NCBI GenBank assembly: GCA_015179045.1
Contig: WHUZ01000022.1
Location: forward strand, 62,001-126,000
DNA length: 64,000 nt
Source: Kalaharituber pfeilii
Taxonomy: Eukaryota > Ascomycota > Pezizomycetes > Pezizales > Pezizaceae
Reading direction: 5' to 3'
The position numbers and the translations under genes were made by a program. Shown piece by piece: positions 12,433 to 22,599 of this stretch; the first letter of the stretch is position 1; every line of letters starts with the position of its first letter. The notes under the pieces were generated by a model. The model was not told the origin of the DNA. It ran no database searches and saw only the letters and a list, made by a program, of their open reading frames with translations.

Positions 12433-12599
12433 TACTTTTAAGATACATTAGAGATGGAAAAATATGTCCAAAGTTGTACTCCTTCGTCTCTGAACCTCAA
12501 AATAAACAAGTAGAAACTGGAACTAAGTACACTTTAATCGTCGAACCTCCTCATCAGCGTCATCAGCGGGTCCTTGTCACGGTGAGGCATAGTTGAGGA

Positions 12600-13692
12600 A
12601 CTAGCTAACCTGGAGTCGGTTCAGACGTTCACAGAAGGGGAGAGAACTAGGGTAGAGGGGCGGGCCTGAGATTCAAAGAGGAGAGGCTGCTGGAGGAAGA
12701 GGAGGACCATGTCTACCTGAGGGGCAGTCAGGAGTAAAGGAGCCAATTGCACTGGCCATACTTACCTCATTAGCACCAGCAGCGGAGAGAGGAGTGGGAG
12801 GAGAAGATTGCGGAGGCAGAGGACGAAGGCTGGAAGGCAGTATACACAGACGGCAGGAGGATCCAGGGAAGGACAGGGGCGGCACTTGGCGGGACAGCAA
12901 GAGAGAGCAAGAATACCTGGGAACGAGGGCCATGGTCAGCGACGCCAGGCTGATAGGCATAGCCAAAACTCTAGAAAAAGTGGACGAGGAGATCCTACAT
13001 AATCATTTCAGACTCACAAATGGTGGTCAATAAGCTAAAGAATATCGCAGAGGGAAAGCCTACCAGATGGCGCCAGTGAAATGTGCAAGAGAGCCTGGGA
13101 GGGCAGGGTGGCCCAGGGAGGCCGGGACGTAGTGGTAATATGGGTGAAAGGACAAAGGGGCATCAAGGGGACTGAGGAAGCAGACAAGGTGGTGAAGGTA
13201 GGAGCCTTCCTGCCCTACCAGCTGGAGACAGTCACGGATGTAGGCCTGCGCATGTTAACAAAAGGACATCGAGCTCAGGAAAGGAACAGGCTAGGCCTAA
13301 GCTACAGGCCACTGCAGTGATTGGGAGGCATGGTGCGAACACTGGCAGGCCTATTAGGCTGGAAAGGCTTGAGGGCCTGGAGACACAAAGTGGGTTAGGC
13401 GGACAGCCCGGAATGCAGATGGTGCAGAGAGAAGAAAGAAACGGCGACACACTTATAGGACAGGTGCGAGACATGGAGGAGGAAATCGCCAGTGCTGCGG
13501 GAGGCGGTATGGAGGCCCCCAGCCGCGGGTGAGAGGGGAGGGGAGCCCGTGATGGACTTGCTGCAGTAGATGGAGTACTTCATCTTACTTACTTTCGTAT
13601 CCTTTCTATTACCGAATTTTATTTCCTATGTAACTAGCCTCGTCATAGCTCACAGGTAATAATATGAAAAAAAAAGAAAAAAAAAAAATTGT
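12600..13692 (+). mobile_element. LINE-A relic (decayed ORF2 C-terminus)
   Basis: Fragments of RNase H and linker are visible in shifting frames: YTDG-like near 12838-12855, VVIWVKGQRGIKGTEEADK (13129-13190), a YRPLQ linker near 13310 and a degraded CRWC-like knuckle near 13415. The tail near 13640-13692 (cctcgtcatagctcacagg... A-rich) has lost hairpin pairing. Many stops, so this is an older copy than 54759-55616. Confidence 0.75.
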
Positions 13693-13932
13693 CTACTTAG
13701 CATAAGAACTCTAATATTCTAGACTGGACGAGAATCTTATTAGTTCACGAAGTAGTCTATTTACGTATGTACAGATTCCTGAATACTCGTGAACTGACTG
13801 GAACAACGTACCAGCACCATTGCTACTTCGTATTGTTACACAAGTTGCTACCTGCCTCTTCACTACTACTATGTTGCTCTCGTAAAGCACTACTGGCTAT
13901 TAGTAACTTTTGCTACTATCAGCACAAATACT

Positions 13933-14526
13933 GGGGGTTGTCGACGAACAACTGGGAATGGCTACCAGAAGGTACCAGCGAAAATACGCCAGCCAAACTA
14001 GGCAGGTGTCGTGAGGCACCCCTCTTACCCTTGTGAAATTTATTAGTAAGTACTATGAATTACCACAAATATGCCTCTACACAACAAGACTCACGCGTAT
14101 CAACTTTACCATGCCCCGTCTCAGTCGAAGAGCTGTAATACAACAAGAGCTCAGAGGCGAAGCAATGTAAAAGCTATCATGGTGCTTATGATTTTTAATT
14201 GACGCGTGATGAACCTATAAAGAGGATATGTATGCATTATTTGTGTTTGTAGATGCATCTCAATGTTGACGTGATCGGGATGTGAATACGCGGGTGATGC
14301 ATATGGTACGAAATAATGTGGGTGTATGCAGCAAAGTAGGCTACTAAGGAGCATTACTTACCAGAAGAGCCCACTACCAGTCAAATTTGACTGGTAACAG
14401 GCGTTACGTTGGTACTGGAGACTACCAGCCAACAGACCAATGAACGAAGGGGCCAAGGCACTAAAAGCGCCTCAGTTAGTAGTGGTACTTTCTGGTAGCC
14501 ATTCCCAGTTGTTCGTCGACAACCCC
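13933..14526. mobile_element. TIR element of unknown superfamily (about 594 bp)
   Basis: The left end ggggttgtcgacgaacaact continues gggaatggctaccagaa, and the right end is its near-perfect inverse, ending gttcgtcgacaacccc. Arms are about 44 bp. tact occurs on both sides (13929-13932 and 14527-14530) and may be the TSD. Internal sequence has no frame that I recognise. Confidence 0.75.
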
Positions 14527-14530
14527 TACT

Positions 14531-14994
14531 AGAGTCTAATATTAATAAACTAATTTTTTTTACTGCACTTTTTTAAATTTCCATACAGTGAACTATATTT
14601 CTATTAATGGAAAATTCAAGAAAAATTGCCACATGTGCTATAGATATTTCGCTTGTGTTTGATCAAATTTTAGAGTTCATATCTTTATTAGCAGAGATAT
14701 CCGAAATCCTCTGCCCATTCTAGATATGTAATTGTAGAAGTAACAGGGATTGCGTTGACGACAAGAATATTAGTTGTGTTGGTTGTATTGCCACTTAGAG
14801 TTAAGAGACGTCCCCCTGCAAATGCCAAGCGCCCATTTTACCACCATCATGTTAATACCGTTTATGATTTTTCTGGGCAATTACCAATTCCAAAATTGAA
14901 CACCTTCACAATATTTCTTTGGATCCTGATCGATTACAACTACTACCAACAATTTCATCACAAGAGGCAGCATACCAAGCAAGGGTAACTGCAT
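14531..14994. other. Intergenic, AT-rich
   Basis: No supported gene or repeat. Confidence 0.4.
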
Positions 14995-14999
14995 CAAGT

Positions 15000-15235
15000 A
15001 CGGAGTAGTACTATGCCTAACAATAGAATCAATACCACTGCTAGCAGTAGCAAAACCGCCGGTACCAATACTAGCATCACTGCCAGTGGTAGCAAAAGCG
15101 CGAGTATCAATACTAGTACTAGAAAAGGCACTAGCATTAAAACTGGCATCAAGAAAAGTAGCAGCACCAAGAACGGCATTAGGAAAAGTACCAGTATCAA
15201 TACTAGTACCATTGGCAGTGCTCCCATCTCTTCCC
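15000..15235. repeat. Degenerate short tandem repeats (cactagcagtagcaaaa type)
   Basis: Repeated aatactagcatc / agtaccagtatc units. Open frames on both strands (Ser/Thr/Lys-rich forward, Leu/Val-rich reverse) reflect the repeat and are not taken as genes. Confidence 0.6.
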
Positions 15236-15694
15236 GCGACAGCAGAGGTAGGAGTGGGAGAGGGAAATCGCAGAGGCAGAAGACGAAGGATGGAGAGGGA
15301 TCTACAGGGATGGCACCAGGACCGATGGAAATACTGGGGCAGGGTACTTGCAGACAAACGCAGAACCCATCTATATGGGTGATAGGGCCACGGTCAACTA
15401 TGCGGAGCTCTTAGCTGTGGCAAAGGTCTCGGAAACAGAGGACGAGGAGCTCCTCATCATCTCAGACTCCTGCGTAACGATCGATAGACTGCAGAAGATC
15501 GCGGAGGTGAGACCGACCGCAGACGGAGTTGCGCACATGGTTAGAGAGCGTGGGAACGGAGGGTAGCTCGGGTGGGGCTGGACGTGGCGGTGATGTGGAT
15601 TAAGGGACATAAAGGTCTAAGGGGTAACGAGGAGGCAGACAGGGCAGCAAAGACTGGCGCCTTCCTTCAATACCAGGACGGGATAGTAACAGAG

Positions 15695-15729
<35 letters not shown>

Positions 15730-16120
15730 TCATTAATCGCATGCCGCCTCGAAGGCTATGGCGATGGTAACAGAGGGTGGGGATACTCCAACTAGCCAAG
15801 GCACAGCGCGCAGGGGAAAGAAACAGGCTGAGACTGGCCTATAGGCCATTACTGAGACTGGAGACAGAAGATTGGCAAGGCGGATTGGCCCCACTGCCTA
15901 CGGTGCGGGGAAGAGGAGGAAGCGGCACCGCATATATGGCACAGGTGCAAGGTTTGGAAGAGAAGGTGACCCGGGGGACTAGAGGCAGTGAAGGATCCCC
16001 CAAAGGCGAGAGAGCGGGCCCGTGATCCTTTACAGGAACTGATGGAGCGGGTAGAGGGTCGGAGCCCATGTATACCATTATTGATTGTTTCATTGCCTGT
16101 ATTTTGTTTTCAGTGATTTA
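15236..16120 (+). mobile_element. LINE-A relic with nested micro-A
   Basis: RNase H blocks in broken frames: NYAELLAVA and IISDSCVTIDRL (15388-15490), IKGHKGLRGNEEADRAAKTG (15599-15655), then the YRPLLRL linker and an ECRWCG-like knuckle remnant near 15900. Frameshifts and a 69-bp micro-A insertion break it. No clear tail or TSD. Confidence 0.75.
15698..15766 (-). mobile_element. micro-A retroposon (69 bp, inverted)
   Basis: Perfect 12-bp TSDs gtaacagagggt (15686-15697 and 15767-15778) flank a T-run and the reversed hairpin atcgccatagccttcgaggc...gcgat. The inner stem GCCT/AGGC and outer stem ATCGC/GCGAT are both compensated variants. Confidence 0.93.
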
Positions 16121-16201
16121 TTTCCTTCCAATTACCGAAGTTCTGGCAACATGTGACACGTAGACACTTGGTTGATTCACCCCTAGGTCTAGAAGGAGGA
16201 A

Positions 16202-16257
16202 TTTTCTTTTTTTTTAAATATCATTACTCGCATGCCGCCCTATGGGCTATGGCGAGG
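16202..16257 (-). mobile_element. micro-A retroposon (56 bp, inverted)
   Basis: TSDs agaaggaggaa (16191-16201 and 16258-16268). T-rich tail, then the reversed hairpin ctcgcc...gcgag. Confidence 0.88.
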
Positions 16258-16588
16258 AGAAGGAGGAAAGGAACAGCTGTATTTTCCCGAAAGAAAGTGC
16301 CTTATGCCCGTTTAGTACCCACTTTTGGACGGAGACTTGCTCTACCTGTTTTTCACTTGAAGCTTAATAGCGGAGAGGAGATTTGGATGAAAAGGATGTA
16401 ATTCTTGGGTGCCACAATAGCTAGGGATCAGATTATCCCAGTTGAAGGCCAGCTGCAGGGCAGCATGCTGGCGCATCAGTTGGTGCAATAGAGTTCTCGT
16501 CTGGGAACCATCCAACACAAGGTTATTGTGTCGTCGTGAAAAGATTAAGATTGGCCACAGCCTTGGAAGACAGAACCTTTCCCAGCAC

Positions 16589-16936
16589 TAGTGAGCGGCA
16601 CGAGCTAGCTCGAGCCGAGCTGGAGGGTGAGCTCGAGCCAGCTCGTGAGTAAGTGAGCTCGGCTCGAGCCTAGATTGGTTATATACATAATATTGACAAA
16701 CTTAACTAAATTAAGCTAAATTTTCAGCTTTCTCACTGCTATCAGGTAAATTGTGCATTTCGAAGTTGTTGGTAGGTCAGAATAAGCTTCAAGTCTCTAA
16801 TTATTACTATATTAGGTATTTACAGTTTATGAATGAAACCTTGCACTGGCTAAGCATTTTAGCGAGCTGTCAAGAAAAACACTAGCATGATCTTGGCTCG
16901 TTTGAGCTCGAGCTGGCTCGACTGTGCCGCTCACTA
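16589..16936. mobile_element. hAT-type MITE, copy 2 (348 bp)
   Basis: Same termini and interior as 6467-6811, with 8-bp TSD cccagcac at 16581-16588 and 16937-16944. The two copies differ by only a few substitutions and a 4-bp insertion, implying recent mobilisation. The hAT transposase that moved them is not in this window. Confidence 0.92.
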
Positions 16937-17470
16937 CCCAGCACGTGTACCACCGAATCGGTTGCCACAATAGTAGACTGATTACAGCGGGCATCAGCGG
17001 CCGAACCAGTTTTCAAGCTCGAGGTAAAGTTTGGAATTCAACAGCATCTTCAGCCAGGCTAAGATTCCGAATATCTGGGACCATTGGAAGTCAATCTTCC
17101 TCGGGACAAAGTACATTTACGGCGCTGAGGGTCAGAAGACAGAGGCAACGATCGCGGGTGTTACGGGGTCGCAGGCAAGCAAAAGAGGGACGAAGGTACA
17201 CTAGAAGAGAGATTGAATGTACGTTGACTTGTGGAAACTACGTACAGGCGAGTAGAAGAGGTTTATATAGATGTGAGAGAGAGTAACAGGAGTAAGCAGA
17301 TGTGACTTCACACGAATATTTCATGGACTTGAAAATGACAACATAGAAAAATACATGACATGGAAAGACACTACAGAATTCTATCCAATGGGGTCTAAAT
17401 TTCCCTAATCAGATTTGTCATAAACATGGAGTTAAATTGATCACGCATTTGTCGCAAACGGTTTCGTGTA

Positions 17471-17743
17471 CTAAATTCTTGATGTGGAGTAACTTGCGGT
17501 GTAACTCCCTAAGAGAGGTTTCATGTCACTGGTAGTATGCCGAACGGAACTTATATTCATCTCCTCTTCTGCCAATACTTCCCCAAGCGTCTCCTCTAAC
17601 TCCTCTTCCCATCCCTGTTCCACACTCTCAACACTATCCCTGATTACCTCCGCAGTGTGATTTAGCTTCTCTTGTTCATTCCTAGCTTGCTGACCGTTCC
17701 AATAACCATTTATCAATTTGCGCTTGTCGCTCACCCGTGGCAT
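17471..17743 (-). CDS. Unrecognised small acidic ORF (90 codons)
   Basis: Starts MPRVSDKRKLING and continues with a Glu-rich, helix-prone centre (VEQGWEEELEETLGEVLAEEE). No domain recognised. It could be the N-terminal remnant of a transposase or a chance ORF. The surrounding 16945-17940 holds nothing else that I can support. Confidence 0.25.
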   Translation of the reverse strand: MPRVSDKRKLINGYWNGQQARNEQEKLNHTAEVIRDSVESVEQGWEEELEETLGEVLAEEEMNISSVRHTTSDMKPLLGSYTASYSTSRI

Positions 17744-17939
17744 GTTGCGTGGCTTTTTGCGTGGGACTTAGGCTCGTGGAACTTCGTGGCTGATGTTATT
17801 TGGAAACTGGCTCACGCACTTGTGGACTTAGGAATTTCTAAGTTCAGACGGAGGTAGACTAAGGGGTCATGCAACCAGCCTACTGCAAGCCAAGACCACT
17901 CCCTTCATCTGCACGTGGCACCTACATGTGACTTCATGA

Positions 17940-18160
17940 GCATATCTACCAGATATGATTTCCCATATTCAATCGGATATGACGGTCCAATATCCGGACA
18001 TGAGGACCCCATATCTGCCCGTATCCGACCGTATAAGTACGCTTCAAGTAGTCTCCGGACCGGATATGAAAATTCATCGTAGGGCACCGAACACGATTTT
18101 CCTATCCGGATTTTTGGGATTTTCATATCTACCATATCCGATCGGATATTTCTAGTCTGA
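17940..18160. repeat. Cluster of atatccgga / tccggatat motifs
   Basis: Direct and inverted copies of catatcc, ccggatat and atccgatcggatat are concentrated here. It could be subterminal repeats of a DNA transposon; no ends were found. Confidence 0.4.
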
Positions 18161-18261
18161 ATACCCCTATTGTAAACAACTTGATGCTTTCCAATGTTTC
18201 CGAAGTCCTAGACCTCTCAGCGCAGTTTACCCAAAGGGGAGGATAAAATTCAACGTACCTC

Positions 18262-19253
18262 TTCTGCATGTAAATCAGTCCATGCAGCATCATTGACGAG
18301 GGCTTGGAAAGTATGGTCAGCATCTTTCACAACCTGGATGCAAAATTTTTGTCGGAAGTCCGACCGCATGTTGCTAGATCCCTGAAGCGAAACCTTCACG
18401 GGCTCCATTTGCTGGTGCCAAGTCCGAATCAGGTCGGGAAGTTGGGCATTTGGGCGACGCTGGAAAAAGGCTGTGCACCATTTGAGTACTAAAGGTGATT
18501 TTCTGCTGTTAGCAAATGCATAAGATAAACAGGTATGTGAAACTCACCCAACGCAGTGCAAGCCGATAGCATAGACAGCGCTCTGGCGTGTATATGACAG
18601 CCACTGGTGCCGACAGCCACTGGTGCCGCTCCCACTTAGTAGGAACTGTGTGATCTCCAGATCGCCGGGAGGGTATCCGGTTTGGCCGGCGGTGCGAAGG
18701 GTGAATAGTATAGAAAAACATTGTTTGGCATATTCACTATCCGACCTTTACCAGTCCGGAGCTTTGAGTAATGGTGATTTTAGCGTAGTCCATTCTTGTA
18801 TCCCATTTGTCTTTGCATTGGCGAAGCATCTGCTTGAAGGCCTCCAGAGAACTCCGTGAAAATTCATCGCACGAGTGGGTGTGCAAGCTAAGCAGGGTAT
18901 GCTTGATGCTATATTGGATAAGGCCGGGGCCGGAGGGTTGTGTCCTATAAGACAAATATCCAATAATCCCCACCGGACCAATTTGGTTAGGCCAGCGATG
19001 TTGATCCAACAAGTCAGGTTATGCAATATGACAGGATCCAATATAAGAGGTTCGACTGTACGGAGGTATTCTGGGTTGGCTCCCCATTGAGAAGCTGTCG
19101 CATGCACTGGTAGTAGCACCCAGCCGAGAGATCCTCGATCATCTTGGGCGGAGACTTTTGGCTGCACTGCATCTCCCGGATGCGTGAGGATATTGCTGCT
19201 TGCTTGCGTGCAGATATGGTTGGGGACATCTGTATGCGGAGGAGGGCGGACAT
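18262..19253 (-). pseudogene. Unrecognised multi-exon gene remnant
   Basis: On the minus strand several stretches look like exons joined by splice-like signals: MSALLRIQMSPTISARKQAA at 19253, DEFSRSSLEAFKQMLRQCKD near 18850 ending at a gtaaag donor, and a frame near 18490-18262 (VLKWCTAFFQRRPNAQLPDL ... NDAAWTDLHAEE) ending at a gtacgt donor. The 3' part is then replaced by the atatccg-rich repeat. I do not recognise the family. A truncated host gene is as likely as a transposon gene. Confidence 0.35.
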
Positions 19254-19524
19254 TTGCTTCGATGATGACTAAGCACTATAAGCACTAGTTATGTAGTCGT
19301 TACATGCACTGATGCCCCCCTCTTTCATGCGATTTTCTTCCTACCGCCCTACAGCAACAATCCACTGTCCACCGCTGGTTGTCCCCTATACTTGCATACT
19401 TGATACCTGTTGCATCGGTCGCACATATCGGCCTGTTCAGCCACCCTGTCGCTTGAATCAAAGAATTAATTAAAGGACTAGAATTGGTAAATACGTTCCA
19501 ATGCTTGAGTTAATTAATTAGTCT

Positions 19525-21902
19525 ATGGCTCACTTAATGTTAATACAGATTCACAAAATGGGACGGAAAAGCAAGCGGGCGCTGCATCTGGAGAGAGTTC
19601 GACAGGCAAAACAGGCAAAACGAGCGCGGCTAGCTGAAGCACAGCTGGAAGCGGAACTAATAGCACATTTGGATAATGAAAGTGAGGAGGATGCATGGAG
19701 ACCAGGAGAGCCGGAGGTGCCAACAGCAGTTCATTGGGAAGAGTTTGACTCTAGTTCAGAAGAAGATTGTGAATTCACTGAGGATGAGCCAGAGAATGAT
19801 GAGTTCAATCAAGATGTATTTGAACTCTTGATGTCATCTAGAGGAGAATCATCCAGAAATATCCGGTACCAGCGAGGTCCTAAATATAGCGAAAGGCAGC
19901 AACGAAGAAAACGACAAACAGCAGCAGAATTGGCAGCAGCAGCTAATGGATCTCGTAGTATTACATACTACTTCAGTAAGACACAGTCCGAGTCTATTAC
20001 ATCTGAGGCTTCTACTACTAGGGAAGCAGAGACTGAATTAGATTCAGATACACAAGCTATTAAGGATCTTGAGAAGAAGCTGCAATCAAAGAAGATAAAG
20101 CTTGAAGGGCAGAATTTAATGCGGCATAGGGCAGTGCTTTCTCTTCTGTATACATGTCGGTTACGAAAGCCTGGTGAGACACGAGAAGAGATGGCTTTTG
20201 CTGTTGCACGGTGCTATAATAGAGGGAAATATTTTGCAAGAAAGGTTATAACATGGGAACTGCAATGGAAAAAGGTAAAGCATATATGAGGATCTTAATT
20301 TCTTATACTAATATATATAGGATCGAACTATATCAGAAGAGCACCGAGGCTGCTTTAGTAAAGTCAAGTCATGGTTTAATGATGAGGGGGTTCAATTAGC
20401 AGTACGGGAATGGCTAAGTGGTACTGGTGAAAGTAAGTAGTATAGAATACATCAATGCGCAGTTAGAAAAATAAATGATTAATGTTAAAATAGAGATTAC
20501 AGCTTATGGGCTAGCGAAAGCAGTTGGTGAATACTTAAATTCACAGCGTGCGGTTTCTGTTATAGCGGCTACATTACAAAACCACGACAGCAATACAGGG
20601 GAAAATACTTCAATAGCTCCCCGTACACTTCGTATAAGAGCTAGAACTGCACGGCGATGGCTAAAAAGAATGGGATTTCAATATAATACTGTCACAAAGT
20701 CAGTTTATATCGATGGACATGAGCGGGAAGATGTGATTGCATATCGAAATTCCGTTTTTTTACCCCAATGGAAGAAAGCTCAACACCGCTTTGTGATTTT
20801 TAAAGAGGATGGATCATTTGAAATGCCACCAGCTAATGTTCTCAATGGAGAAAAACCATTAGTTTTAATTACGCATGATGAGTCTACATTCAATGCTAAT
20901 GATGGCAAGCGTAGGATCTGGATGAAAGATGGAAAACAACCATTACGACCTAAGGGAAAGGGTAAAGGCATAATGGTCTCTGGTTTTCTTACTCCGGGTG
21001 GAATTCTACGTATTCCTGATCATATTTCAGATGATGAGCTTTTACGAAATCCTATGTGGCCAATATCAGAAACTGGCAAGCCAGTTCGTGAAGCACTTGA
21101 ATTATTGGAATATGGAAAGGAGAATTATTGGACAGGTGACAAAATGGTTGAACATACTATTCGAACAGCACTACCTATCTTCCGGTATGCATTTCCTAAT
21201 TGTCAAGCCTTGTTTGCATTTGATAATGCTTCAAATCACTGTTCATTTGCTCCAGATGCACTTGTAGCAGCACGAATGAATCTCAATCCTGGTGGAGAAC
21301 AACCTTTGATGCGTGAAGGATTTATTCATGCAAAGCAAATACCTCAAGCTATGGTATTTCCTATGAACTATCCTAATATATTACTACGGGGAAAGCCAAA
21401 AGGTATTCGTCAAGTGCTGAAAGAAAGAGGGCTTTGGAAAAGCCATCGGTCAGATGGGTTTGCTTTTCTTCTGAAATGTCCAACCTCTCATGACCGTACT
21501 GGCTGTACACCAACTCTTGCCGGAGGCTGTTGCGCACGAACTTTACTCTCTCAGCAACCTGATTTTATACAGCAAAAAGGCCGACTAGAAGAAGAATTAG
21601 AAGCTGCTGGTCAACAGGTAATTTTTTATCCTAAGTTTCATTGTGAACTTAATTTTATTGAGCGTTATTGGTGTTCTGTTAAGTATTATTTACGAGAAAA
21701 CTGTTCTTATTCATTTGATGGTTTACGAGATACTCTTCCTCTGGCATTACATTCTGTTTCTTCTGCATCTATTAATCGTTTTTATTATCATTGTTTACGG
21801 TCTATTGATGCATATAGTGAAGGATTAACTTATGGTACGAAGGAGTTTCATTCATATATATATAAAGGTCATAGACAAGTACCAGATAAAACGAAGTGGT
21901 AG
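19525..21902 (+). CDS. DDE transposase (Tc1/mariner-IS630-like fungal family), three exons, apparently intact
   Basis: CDS join(19525..20274, 20321..20432, 20494..21902), 756 aa. Introns of 46 and 61 bp have gtaaag/gtaagt donors and tag acceptors and preserve frame; the second Met (19558, MGRKSKRA) is an alternative start. The N-terminal third is basic then acidic. Candidate catalytic residues are D416 (ITHDEST), D531 (FDNASNH) and E677 (KFHCELNFIERYW). The C-terminus has the INRFYYHCLRSIDAYSEGL and YKGHRQVP blocks. The motif series HDE-FDN-CELNFIE matches a transposase family common in fungi, with a long insertion between the second Asp and the Glu compared with classical Tc1. I found no convincing TIRs in 19300-19525 or 21903-22150, so it may be a fixed copy. 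The element at 60250-61240 keeps a related N- and C-terminus and is a likely substrate. Confidence 0.88.
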
Positions 21903-22164
21903 AAGGGATATGTATAGAGTATATGTATATACTATTCTATTTTAGGTTAGCGTTTTTCCTTTTTTGGTTAGGTTGGTTTATACTATACTATATTTAGTAG
22001 TTACTAGAGGTGGACAATTTGACCGATTCCCATATAAAACTGCTCATCTTTGACTGTCAAATCACCAGTACAAAAAATTAATTAAATAGGTATCGCTCTA
22101 TAGAATTATTTTTCATTCACTAATTTATCATCGTATAGCATGAAACTAATTTTATCTATTTATT

Positions 22165-22461
22165 TTAGTTGTGATTTGAGTGTTGAAGTTGATGCGAAAT
22201 TTGATCCGAGTACACATGTCCCCAACCATAGCAAACCCGCTTTTTGGGCTTCCCTGCTGGTATGTACAATCCTTCGATGACAGCGACGTTGGCACCAACC
22301 ACAGGATCTCCGATTCCATGTGTAAGCTGGTATGCAGCGGGATCGTTGTTAAGCTGTTGAACTTCGCGTCTTGACATTTGGCTTCTGGTGCAATAAGGTT
22401 TCCAAGCCTGCGTTCTTGAATGTGGCGAGATTTGATTGATTTCTCTGGATGTTGGGAACAA
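22165..22461 (-). CDS. Unrecognised 98-codon ORF
   Basis: MFPTSREINQ ... SRREVQQLNNDPAAYQLTHG ... VIEGLYIPAGKPKKRVCYGW. The composition is protein-like and it overlaps another open frame. No domain recognised and no introns inferred. Could be a fragment of a larger gene. Confidence 0.25.
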   Translation of the reverse strand: MFPTSREINQISPHSRTQAWKPYCTRSQMSRREVQQLNNDPAAYQLTHGIGDPVVGANVAVIEGLYIPAGKPKKRVCYGWGHVYSDQISHQLQHSNHN

Positions 22462-22599
22462 GGAAGGCAGTCTCGAGATTGCAAGAAAGGCCCCTTATAT
22501 ACAGGTTCTAGAGAACTGCCAAGCCTCGGCCAAGCCTTTGCCAAGCCCGCCTCCGACCCTCTGTCCGTCGACCTGCGAGTGCCGTAATGGGTAGGCAAA

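Noticed and set aside
15000..15235. Leu/Val-rich minus-strand ORF that looks like a membrane protein
   Set aside because: Produced by degenerate tandem repeats; the plus strand is equally open as Ser/Thr/Lys.
19300..22150. aattaatta motifs near 19460, 19510 and 22077 as TIRs of the DDE transposon
   Set aside because: Short, AT-rich and self-palindromic; not extended into a convincing inverted pair with TA flanks.
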